Translations under genes and position numbers: made by a program
From: Verrucomicrobia bacterium UBA3841
GTDB lineage: Bacteria > Verrucomicrobiota > Kiritimatiellia > RFP12 > UBA1067
Assembly (NCBI GenBank): GCA_002392765.1
Contig: DGHT01000031.1
Span: 8,323 to 46,448 of the forward strand
Direction: 5' to 3'
DNA: 38,126 bases
In this document: positions 31,161-38,126 of the stretch, piece after piece
Layout of the letters: each line of letters begins with the position of its first letter
Position numbering within the stretch: the first letter of the stretch is position 1
The notes under the pieces: generated by a model
The model's input: only the letters and a program-made list of their open reading frames with translations
Database searches by the model: none
What the model was told of the DNA's origin: nothing

Positions 31161-32159
31161 ATGAATACAACACGGGAAACGATGGGTGTCCTGCTTACTG
31201 CGGCGCTCGCGCTTGCGTCTGCCGCCGGCGATGCGGGCGATCTGGTAGGGCGGGCGCACCGCGCACGCCGCACTGCGACCGTGACGGTCGTGGACCGGCA
31301 GACGGCCGAGTCGCCGGACACGGTCGAGACGCCTGTTGCAGGCCGTGCGCCGAGCCTGCTGCCTGCGAGACGCAAGTTCAAGTTGGCGTGGTCGGATGAA
31401 TTCGACGGGGACAGGCTCGATGAGTCGATATGGAGCTACCGCACCAACTTCTGGGGACGCCCGGCGCATTGGTTCGCGCATCCGTCCGACAACACAGTGG
31501 AGGTGAAGGACGGGCTTCTGCACATGAAGGTCGCGAAGCGTCCCGACGGACAGTTCGTCTCGCCGCAGCTCCAGACGGGCGAGATTCTCTGGGACTATCC
31601 CGACAACGGCACCACGAACAAGTTCTGGTGGATAGGGAAGCGCGAGCCGGCGAAGTTCCAGCACCGTTACGGGTACTGGGAGTGCCGGTGCAGGCTACAG
31701 CGCAAGCCCGGCTGGTGGAGCGCGTTCTGGATGCAGAGCGAGAACATCGGCACTACGCTCGACCCAGCGGACTCCGGGGCGGAGATCGACATGCTGGAGT
31801 CGTTCAAGCCCGGCATCGTCGCGCCGCACAATGTCTTCGCCTGCGGCTACGGAGCGGACGAGAAACGAATTCAGGTCGGCGGCGACTGGGATGAGCAGCT
31901 GCCCAACTGGGAAGGATGGCATTACTTCGGCGTTTTGTGGAACAAGGACGGCTACGTGTTCTACGTCGATGGCAAGGTGGACGGACGCGTCGCCGAGTTG
32001 ATCTCCCACCGTCCGCACTTCATGTACCTCACGACTGAATGCAGGAACTACCGTGTCAGACGCATGACCGGCAAGGCGGACCCGAACCTCGATGACGCAG
32101 TCGCGGCGGGCGACGAGTTCATCGTCGATCACGTGCGCGTATGGGACGAGGTGGAATAG
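31161..32159 (+). CDS. Exported GH16-family beta-glycanase
   Basis: 332 residues. A signal peptide (MNTTRETMGVLLTAALALAS) is nearly identical to that of the gene at 33454. After an odd Arg/Thr-rich linker (about 26-70, partly a translated REP), the GH16 jelly roll runs from WSDEFDGDRLDESIW to the C-terminus. The catalytic motif is E208-I-D-M-L-E213, with E208 as nucleophile and E213 as acid/base. GH16 enzymes hydrolyse beta-1,3/1,4-glucans, agar, carrageenan, porphyran or xyloglucan; which of these cannot be told. The ATG at 31161 is preferred over an in-frame TTG inside the octamer array. Follows the large GH gene by 72 nt. Confidence 0.92.
   Translation: MNTTRETMGVLLTAALALASAAGDAGDLVGRAHRARRTATVTVVDRQTAESPDTVETPVAGRAPSLLPARRKFKLAWSDEFDGDRLDESIWSYRTNFWGRPAHWFAHPSDNTVEVKDGLLHMKVAKRPDGQFVSPQLQTGEILWDYPDNGTTNKFWWIGKREPAKFQHRYGYWECRCRLQRKPGWWSAFWMQSENIGTTLDPADSGAEIDMLESFKPGIVAPHNVFACGYGADEKRIQVGGDWDEQLPNWEGWHYFGVLWNKDGYVFYVDGKVDGRVAELISHRPHFMYLTTECRNYRVRRMTGKADPNLDDAVAAGDEFIVDHVRVWDEVE
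31244..31270 (+). repeat. REP-like 27-mer translated right after the GH16 signal peptide
   Basis: Matches the RAYT-internal 27-mers (4199, 4360) with a single mismatch and starts GGTAGGG. It encodes residues 28-37 of the GH16 protein (VGRAHRARR). Confidence 0.88.
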
Positions 32160-32168
32160 CGGATGCCG

Positions 32169-32200
32169 GTTGAAAAGCTGAAAGGTTGAAAAGTTGAAAA
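32169..32200 (+). repeat. Octamer tandem array GTTGAAAR x4 upstream of the AAC(3)-like gene
   Basis: Four 8-nt units (GTTGAAAA, GCTGAAAG, GTTGAAAA, GTTGAAAA) starting 9 nt after the GH16 stop and ending 11 nt before the ATG at 32212. Confidence 0.9.
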
Positions 32201-32211
32201 CGCTTAAGGTT

Positions 32212-33408
32212 ATGAGCGAGGCGCAGTTTCTGGCGGGCGAGGATGCCCGCGGCGTCCTCGTCATGCTGGAGCCGGAGACCGAGTTGAGCGCGGAACACCT
32301 GGATGCGCTTTTAGCGCGCGGCGCCGCCGGCTTTGTGAGCGACTATACTGCGGAACGGTTTGAGAAGCCGGACGAGAGCCCCGCGCTGGATTACGACCGC
32401 GCGCGCTTTGCGTCGCTTCTGGCGATTGCGGTTCCTCCCCGGCAGGGTGTGCGGCTGAGAACGCTGGCCGGCACGGGATTTCTCAAGGTGACCGTTGACG
32501 GGCGGAAGATCGTCGAGACCGTCATGCCGGAGCCTAAGGCGCGGCGCGACCGCAGCCGCGATCCGGAGATCGGCAGGACCGCGATTCTGGAGGCGCTTGC
32601 AGATGTCGGCGTCAAGAAGGGCGACACGCTGCTCGTGCATTCGTCGCTGTCGGCATGCGGACACATTGTCGGCGGCGCGAAGACTATCATCGAAGCGATC
32701 ATCGAGACGATTGGGCCGGACGGCAATTTCTTCGTGCCGACGTTCCAGCGCTCGGAATGCTACCTGAACGGCATCAACAAGCGCTGGGACCACAGGCCGA
32801 GCGACCGCCGCGACAGGGCGAGCGAGGCCGTCCGCTGGGTAGGTGCTCTTCCGCTCGAGTTCATGCGCCTGTTTCCCGATTCGCCGCGCGGCTTGCACAT
32901 CTCGCATTCATGGGCGGGGTGGGGACCGCGCGCGGCCGAGGTGCTGTCGCATCAGGCCGAGGACGAGCCGCCGTTCTCCGACAGCTCGTGTCCGATGATC
33001 GTCAAGGACATGGGCGGCAGGATACTCCTCTTCGGGAGCCCCGTCGGGCACATGTCGTTCGTCCACTGCTTCGAGACGCACTTCGACCTGCCGGGGCTCG
33101 GGCCTTCCTACTACGACGTGAGACTCGCGGACGGCACGATCACGTGGAAGTTCGTGCCGAAGGGTCTGCCAGGTCCGCGCGAGTTCTATTCGAAGGACGA
33201 GAACGCGCGGTTCTTCCGCGAGGCTGTCGCGCGCGGACTGGAGATTCGCCGCACTACGCTTGGCGTCGGAGAGTTGAAGCTCATCGACTGCCGCCAGTTC
33301 TGGGAGATCGGGTCTGCGCTTGTCGCGGAGGATCCGCGAATCATAATAGGGGACATTCGGCGCGATGGGGTCATCGCGCCCTACCAATCACTAACCACTA
33401 GCCACTAA
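32212..33408 (+). CDS. AAC(3)-family (aminoglycoside N3'-acetyltransferase-like) protein with extra N-terminal domain
   Basis: 398 residues. From about residue 120 it matches the AAC(3)/YokD acetyl-CoA-dependent acetyltransferase family: LVHSSLSACGHIVGGA (H143), FFVPTFQ, then ISHSWAGWGP (H232) and GGRILLFGSPVGHMSFVH. The N-terminal ~115 residues form an extra alpha/beta domain that is not recognised. There is no signal peptide. In this glycan-degradation run it more likely acetylates an amino sugar or other metabolite than confers antibiotic resistance. Start choice: ATG at 32212; a TTG at 32194 inside the octamer array is in frame. The last residues (RDGVIAPYQ, then SLTTSH) come from a REP and a heptamer array, so the original stop has been replaced. 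Confidence 0.78.
   Translation: MSEAQFLAGEDARGVLVMLEPETELSAEHLDALLARGAAGFVSDYTAERFEKPDESPALDYDRARFASLLAIAVPPRQGVRLRTLAGTGFLKVTVDGRKIVETVMPEPKARRDRSRDPEIGRTAILEALADVGVKKGDTLLVHSSLSACGHIVGGAKTIIEAIIETIGPDGNFFVPTFQRSECYLNGINKRWDHRPSDRRDRASEAVRWVGALPLEFMRLFPDSPRGLHISHSWAGWGPRAAEVLSHQAEDEPPFSDSSCPMIVKDMGGRILLFGSPVGHMSFVHCFETHFDLPGLGPSYYDVRLADGTITWKFVPKGLPGPREFYSKDENARFFREAVARGLEIRRTTLGVGELKLIDCRQFWEIGSALVAEDPRIIIGDIRRDGVIAPYQSLTTSH
33359..33385 (-). repeat. REP hairpin at the 3' end of the AAC(3)-like gene
   Basis: A perfect 9-bp stem, GGCGCGATG-GGGT-CATCGCGCC, then CTACC; on the minus strand this reads GGTAG plus hairpin, i.e. the GTAG-foot REP layout. The half-form is present at 24408-24426. 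It is translated as the penultimate codons of the gene. Confidence 0.9.
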
Positions 33409-33453
33409 CCACTAAACACTAACCACCAATCACTAACCACTAAACACTAAACA
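33386..33453 (+). repeat. Heptamer tandem array AAYCACT x9
   Basis: Nine 7-nt units (AATCACT, AACCACT, AGCCACT, AACCACT, AAACACT, AACCACC, AATCACT, AACCACT, AAACACT) plus AAACA, running directly from the REP to the ATG of the next gene. The first units supply the AAC(3)-like gene with its stop codon. No purine-rich RBS precedes the next gene. Confidence 0.9.
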
Positions 33454-36400
33454 ATGAATGCGACAAGAATAACGATGGGTTTGTTGCTTACTGCGGCGCT
33501 CGCGCTTGCGATCCCTGCCTTTGCAACCGATGTGACGGTGCGGCCGAAGGCGACGGACGAGGCTTGGTTCGGCGCGCCGATCCCGGCTTCGGGCTACGAT
33601 TCCAGTATTCCCGACTGCGGCATGACGGCGGCGCGTATCTTCGACGCGCCGATTGAGGGGTTGAAGAGGATTGGTACGCTCGTGGTTCCGAAGTCTGCGG
33701 ACCTTCCCGAAACGTCAAACGCCTCCATAGGCTTTGAGTGCCTCGACAGGGGGCTTTTCGACCCTGATCGCTGCTACGACACGCTGGCTGCGGCGGGGAT
33801 CAAGTGGGCGCGTGTCCAGACGATGTGGTGCCGCTGCGAAAAGCAGAAGGGCGTGTACGACTTCACCGTCCTTGACGGCGTGGTGGACAACCTGACACGT
33901 CGCGGCGTCCGTCCCTGGTTCTGCGTCACCTTCGGCAACACGCTCTACATGACGAACTGCTTCACTGGCGCGGCGGTGGGGTGCGTACCGACGCTCTACG
34001 GCGACGAATGCCGCGCCGCGTGGTGCGCCTACGTGCGTGAGCTGGCGAAACGCTACAAGGGGAAAGTTTCGCATTGGGAAATCTGGAACGAGCCGAACAA
34101 TGCCGGGTTCTGGCGGCCCTCAAGCCCGAACGCCGCCGAATACCTTGAGCTTGTGAAGCTCACCGGCGGCGTCGTTCGCGAGGTGATTCCGGACGCGAAA
34201 GTCGGAGGTACCACGGCGGCCGGCGCGCTTGGGGAGTTTGAGTCTGATTTCTTCGAACTGGGCGGCGCGGCGGCAATCGACTTCTGGTGCAACCACGCCT
34301 ACGCATGCGAACCCGAGCGACTGCGCTGGAATCATCCCATCGCCTTTGGCGAGACGAGCGACTACGTCGTCGCGCTGAAGAACATGCGCAAGTTCATTGA
34401 CGGACACGGCGGAAGGCACGTCGAGATCTGGCAGGGCGAGTCGGGATTTCCCAGCTGGTTCCCCGCAGGGCACTGGCTCTTCAAGCCAGATGGCGTCTGC
34501 AAGGAGGGATGGCAGAGTCAGGCGAACCAGGCCAAGTGGCTTCTCCGTCGCTTCGTGACCGACCGCCGCGCCGGCATCGTGCGCAGCTCGTTCTTCCAGA
34601 TGGCGGACATTTCGCGGCAATATTCCGTGGCGACGGTCACAAGACCCCATCCAGCCGAACACGGCATAGTGAACGGCTGGACATACGAGCCGAAGATGTC
34701 ATGTCGCGCATTCGGCAACTACAACGCACTTCTGGCTACGGCGATATACGACGATTCCGTGAACGTGTCGCTGACGCCCGTGTCCGACGGCGGGGCTCCC
34801 ACGGTGGCGGCGGCGTTCCGCACGGCGAATGGCTCGCCGCTCTTCCTCTACTACACGGCATTCGACTTCTCCGGCAACTACACGGGCACGTGCTACACGG
34901 CACGATGCGACGCGAAGCTCGCGGTACCGGCGGCGCTCGCGCCGAAAGACCCGGTTCTCGTCGACATGCTGCGAGGGGGCGTATATTCCGTTTCGACTTG
35001 CGCGGCGGTCGCCGACGGTTTTGCCACCTTCTCCGGACTTCCGCTCGTCGACTATCCGCTTGTACTGATGGACCGGGCGAATTGGCGGCGATTGTCAAGC
35101 TCGTCGAGCGATAACGCTCGTATGGCCGTAGTCGAGCCAACGGCGACGGGCGAGGCCTTGATAAACCCCGACATGGGCTTTGTGTACTACCACTACTCCA
35201 ACCGCCTGTGGGCGTATGGAATCAATACGGCAAACGGCGACACGCTCGACTGGTTCCCGGGCTGCTCCACAATCTACTACCGCCTCCTCTGGAACGACCT
35301 CGAGCCGGAGGAGGGCGAATACCGCTGGGACATCATCGACTCCACGGCGCAGAACTGGATTGCAAAGGGGAAGAAGATCGCAATCCGCGTGATCTGCTGC
35401 AACCAGACGGAGACCGCCGTTCCGCAGTACGTGCGCGACGCCGGCGCAAAGGGCGACTGGTTCCAGTACATCGACAGGGTGACGAACGCCCCGTTGCCGC
35501 CGCGCTGGTGCCCGAACTACGACGACCCCGTGTTTCTCGCGAAGCACGAGAAGTTCCTCAAGGCGATGGCGCGCTGCTACGACGGCAATCCCGCCGTTGC
35601 CTTCATCGACGTAGGTAGCTACGGGCTGTACGGCGAGGGACATCACAACGCGACGCACTACGAGAAACTGCGCGAGGAGAATCCCGCTGAATTCGAGCGT
35701 CTTGCGAAGATACACCTCGATCTGTACAAACGCTGCTTCCCGAATACGTACCTTGTCGTATCGGACGATCTGGGAGGCGGCGGCTGGCTTGAGGAGGCGC
35801 CAGGGAAGAGGATTCCCGACCATCCGCTTTTCCAGTATTGCCGCTCGCTTGGCATCGGCCTGCGCGACGACTCCATCATGTGCTCTGAGGCTCCGAATCT
35901 GTGGCTCAGCGACGGCTACGCCAGAATGTTCGCGCCGAAATGGCCAGTGGTGCTGGAGACGGGGCATATCCCGTCGATCTTGCTCGAATCCGGCCGGTAC
36001 AGCGACGAGAGCTATGTCGGATGTGTCGAGGCATATCAGGCCTCGTACATGTCAATCCACGATTTCCCGAAAGAGCATCTGCGCGATTTCCGCAAGGCGA
36101 TAGACGAAATCAACCTGCGCCTCGGCTATCGGTTCGAGCTGCGCGAGGCGGATTTCCCGTCCGAGGTCAAGGCGGGGGAACGTTTCACAATCAAGTCGAA
36201 GTGGGTGAATACCGGCGTTGCGCCGCGCACGAAGGAGAACTTTCTTTCCTGGTCGCTCATCAATGACGATGACACGGTGGCGTGGACAGTCACCGACGAC
36301 GGGTTCGACTTCCGCAGGCTCGAGCCGAAACTGAAGAGCATTGAGAAGCCGCAGAACGTCGAAACCGTCTGCCGGTTCGGTTTTACGAAGAAGATACCGC

Positions 36401-36600
36401 AGCCTGACCAGGTTGTCGGCTGGGCGCGCAAGGTCGGCCGCGAGTTTCCTGATGTCGTGACGATGCTCAAGCCTGGCGAATACACGCTCGCCGTCTCCGT
36501 CGGCTCGCGGATAGGAACGCCGGAGATCGCGCTTCCACTGGAAGGGCAGATCGGCGCGACTCGCCGCTACGCCGTCGGTAAGGTGAAAGTGGAGCGATAG
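33454..36600 (+). CDS. Exported two-domain GH39-like / DUF4832 fusion
   Basis: 1048 residues with a signal peptide (MNATRITMGLLLTAALALA...). Domain 1 (about 60-350) is a GH39-like barrel with acid/base E213 (EIWNEPNN) and probable nucleophile E329 (WQGESGFP). A beta domain (350-540) and a short Ser linker (SSSSS, about 547-552) follow. Domain 2 (about 560-1048) starts INPDMGFVYYHY, has DLEPEEGEYRWD and FIDVGSYGLYGEGH, and looks like a DUF4832/GH42-type barrel plus C-terminal beta sandwich. Two different hydrolase-type barrels in one exported chain suggest stepwise attack on one oligosaccharide. Start follows the heptamer array without a visible RBS. Confidence 0.8.
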   Translation: MNATRITMGLLLTAALALAIPAFATDVTVRPKATDEAWFGAPIPASGYDSSIPDCGMTAARIFDAPIEGLKRIGTLVVPKSADLPETSNASIGFECLDRGLFDPDRCYDTLAAAGIKWARVQTMWCRCEKQKGVYDFTVLDGVVDNLTRRGVRPWFCVTFGNTLYMTNCFTGAAVGCVPTLYGDECRAAWCAYVRELAKRYKGKVSHWEIWNEPNNAGFWRPSSPNAAEYLELVKLTGGVVREVIPDAKVGGTTAAGALGEFESDFFELGGAAAIDFWCNHAYACEPERLRWNHPIAFGETSDYVVALKNMRKFIDGHGGRHVEIWQGESGFPSWFPAGHWLFKPDGVCKEGWQSQANQAKWLLRRFVTDRRAGIVRSSFFQMADISRQYSVATVTRPHPAEHGIVNGWTYEPKMSCRAFGNYNALLATAIYDDSVNVSLTPVSDGGAPTVAAAFRTANGSPLFLYYTAFDFSGNYTGTCYTARCDAKLAVPAALAPKDPVLVDMLRGGVYSVSTCAAVADGFATFSGLPLVDYPLVLMDRANWRRLSSSSSDNARMAVVEPTATGEALINPDMGFVYYHYSNRLWAYGINTANGDTLDWFPGCSTIYYRLLWNDLEPEEGEYRWDIIDSTAQNWIAKGKKIAIRVICCNQTETAVPQYVRDAGAKGDWFQYIDRVTNAPLPPRWCPNYDDPVFLAKHEKFLKAMARCYDGNPAVAFIDVGSYGLYGEGHHNATHYEKLREENPAEFERLAKIHLDLYKRCFPNTYLVVSDDLGGGGWLEEAPGKRIPDHPLFQYCRSLGIGLRDDSIMCSEAPNLWLSDGYARMFAPKWPVVLETGHIPSILLESGRYSDESYVGCVEAYQASYMSIHDFPKEHLRDFRKAIDEINLRLGYRFELREADFPSEVKAGERFTIKSKWVNTGVAPRTKENFLSWSLINDDDTVAWTVTDDGFDFRRLEPKLKSIEKPQNVETVCRFGFTKKIPQPDQVVGWARKVGREFPDVVTMLKPGEYTLAVSVGSRIGTPEIALPLEGQIGATRRYAVGKVKVER

Positions 36601-36633
36601 GCGACGCCAAGAACTTATGGAGGTGTTGAAATC

Positions 36634-38126
36634 ATGACAATGCTGATTCTTGCGGCTACGGCTGCGTTTTCGTTTGGTGATGTGAAGGTTGAGTGCAAGG
36701 ACCCGGCCGATGGTTGGAGGGTGTCGCTCGTGCGCGAGGTCGCGCCAGACGGCGCGGAGATTGCAAAGTTCTCGCTCGACTCCGACGTGGCGAGGGTCCC
36801 GCCGAAGACATGGCTTTCACTCGACGTTCCGCAGGTGGGCATGCACAACGCATGGAGCGTGAACGGCCTCGAATGCGGCGTGCGCGCAAACTGGGAAGGG
36901 TGGTCCACGACCGAGGTCTCGCAGGGGTTGCCGGTGTTCGTGTACTTCGATGGTAACGACACGAGCCACTTCGCCGTTGCCGCCGAGGAGTGCATCCGCC
37001 ACCTCCGCTACGGCGGCGGAGTCCGCGAGGAGGGCAGTATGCTCAACGTCCGCATCTGCTGGTTCGACGCGGCGGAGGAGCCGCTCAGACACTACGAGAC
37101 GCGTGTGAGGTTCGACGCGAGTCCGAAGTACTTCGGCGACGCGGTGCGCGAGTCTGTCGCATGGGTGGAGAAGACGGCAGGATGCGTTCCGTGCAAGGCT
37201 CCCGAGTCGGCGTTCGATCCGCTCTACTCAAGCTGGTACTGCTTTCACCGCGATGTCCATGCAGCCGATCTCGAGGCGGAGCTTGCCATTGCCGCGAAGC
37301 TCGGCATGAAGACGTTCATTGTCGACGATGGCTGGCAGTATGAGGAGGGCGCACCGGTCGGATATCCCTACTGCGGGGACTGGCGTCTCGCCAAGGGCCG
37401 GTTTCCCGACATGGCCGCGCACGTCAAGCGTGTGCAGGATATGGGAATCAAGTACATGATGTGGTATTCCGTGCCATTCATCGGATTCAAGAGCGAGAAC
37501 TACGACCGTTTTAAGGGAAAGTACCTCTATGAACAGGGCTCACACGGCGCGGCCATTCTTGATCCGCGTTTTCCCGAGGTGCGCAAGTTTCTTGTCGACA
37601 CCTACGTAAAGGCGCTGAAGGAATGGAACATAGACGGATTCAAGCTAGACTTCATCGACATGATGATCGACAAGGGGGAGGATCCTGCCGCGAAGGACAA
37701 CTATGCAGGGCGGGACATGAAATCGGTGCCACTCGCCGTTGATCGGCTGATGTCCGAGATAAGCGAGGCGCTGACGGCCGTCAAGCCGGATGTCCTTGTC
37801 GAATTCCGGCAGAAGTACGTGGGGCCTGCCATACGAAAGTGCGGCAACATGCTCCGCGTCAGGGACTGTCCCGGCAACATGAGCCGCAACCGCTTCTCGA
37901 TGGCAAACCTCCGGCTCGTCTCCGGCAATGCAGCCGTCCATTCAGACATGCTGGAGTGGAACTTCAACGAGAGTCCCGATGTCGCCGCGCGCTACATCAT
38001 CAATGCGATGTTCGGCGTCGTGCAGTATTCCGTCATGCTCCGAGACGCGCCAAAGGAACATCTCGACATGATCGCGAAGTGGATCAAATTCTCGCAGGAC
38101 CACCGCGAGACGCTGCAGAACGGGAA
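36634..38126 (+). CDS. GH36-type alpha-galactosidase (partial, 3' end outside window)
   Basis: 497 codons are visible and the frame is open at the right window edge. GGAGGT lies 9 nt before the ATG. A short hydrophobic start (MTMLILAATAAFSFG) may be a weak signal peptide. The N-terminal beta-sandwich (about 20-180) precedes the (beta/alpha)8 barrel: YSSWYCFHRDV, then FIVDDGWQY, then nucleophile D339 in DGFKLDF, with acid/base candidate D411 in RVRDCPGN. This is the GH36/clan GH-D pattern; the enzymes remove alpha-linked galactose (or N-acetylgalactosamine) with retention. The C-terminal domain is missing from the window. Thirty-three nt after the GH39-like/DUF4832 gene, so probably co-transcribed. 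Confidence 0.85.
   Translation, partial: MTMLILAATAAFSFGDVKVECKDPADGWRVSLVREVAPDGAEIAKFSLDSDVARVPPKTWLSLDVPQVGMHNAWSVNGLECGVRANWEGWSTTEVSQGLPVFVYFDGNDTSHFAVAAEECIRHLRYGGGVREEGSMLNVRICWFDAAEEPLRHYETRVRFDASPKYFGDAVRESVAWVEKTAGCVPCKAPESAFDPLYSSWYCFHRDVHAADLEAELAIAAKLGMKTFIVDDGWQYEEGAPVGYPYCGDWRLAKGRFPDMAAHVKRVQDMGIKYMMWYSVPFIGFKSENYDRFKGKYLYEQGSHGAAILDPRFPEVRKFLVDTYVKALKEWNIDGFKLDFIDMMIDKGEDPAAKDNYAGRDMKSVPLAVDRLMSEISEALTAVKPDVLVEFRQKYVGPAIRKCGNMLRVRDCPGNMSRNRFSMANLRLVSGNAAVHSDMLEWNFNESPDVAARYIINAMFGVVQYSVMLRDAPKEHLDMIAKWIKFSQDHRETLQNG

Noticed and set aside
32212..33408. Clinical-type aminoglycoside resistance gene
   Set aside because: The family match is real but the extra N-terminal domain and glycan-hydrolase context argue for another substrate; no integron or resistance transposon is visible.
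33386..33453. Origin-like iterons
   Set aside because: The heptamers are degenerate, overlap a stop codon and have no replication gene nearby; similar short-period arrays occur at several other gene borders.

Overview
The window is a GC-rich, tightly packed bacterial chromosome segment in which almost every real gene lies on the plus strand. The gene set includes secreted glycoside hydrolases without SusC/SusD partners, AraC-type regulators with a sugar-binding sensor (XylR type), an autotransporter-associated beta-strand repeat protein, many Sec signal peptides and several REP-associated transposase signatures. This suggests an uncultured, carbohydrate-degrading member of the PVC group, most likely Kiritimatiellota/Verrucomicrobiota from an anaerobic gut-type habitat (rubrerythrin fits this). 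The taxonomy is inference.

Region 1 (1-8179) is a defence-like operon. It holds the 3' end of a JetB/MksE-like gene, a 1227-aa JetC/MukB-type SMC ATPase, a REP-associated tyrosine transposase (RAYT), a short protein whose N-terminus resembles JetD-type proteins, and a SWIM/SNF2 helicase. Together they look like a Wadjet/MksBEF-like condensin system with an SNF2 partner and a reduced or replaced nuclease subunit. The SMC gene carries three in-frame copies of a paired REP hairpin element. The RAYT carries a perfect 27-bp inverted repeat and has a solo REP right after its stop.

Region 2 (8180-13101) is accessory. It has two overlapping secreted-protein genes (a HEAT-like protein and a metzincin-type protease) bracketed by a 56-bp direct repeat, several very short or truncated ORFs joined by ATGA overlaps, a NUDIX hydrolase, a NYN/LOTUS RNA-processing protein and a second, longer RAYT.

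Region 3 (13102-21072) has rubrerythrin behind a clear promoter, a secreted GH78 rhamnosidase with an XylR-type regulator downstream, a cluster of REP-like hairpins, a second XylR-type regulator on the minus strand, and a divergent SIS-domain (MurQ/GKRP-like) gene that appears leaderless.

Region 4 (21102-38126) is a run of exported proteins: a beta-strand-repeat surface protein, a C69 dipeptidase, two GH39-like (clan GH-A) hydrolases, a GH16 enzyme, an AAC(3)-family acetyltransferase, a GH39-like/DUF4832 fusion and a partial GH36 alpha-galactosidase. With the GH78 and the two regulators these probably serve polysaccharide or glycoside breakdown.

Repeats are the second theme. At least two families of REP-like hairpins lie both between and inside genes, where they are translated in frame. 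Degenerate 7-, 8- and 9-mer tandem arrays sit at gene boundaries and, in one case, inside a coding region.
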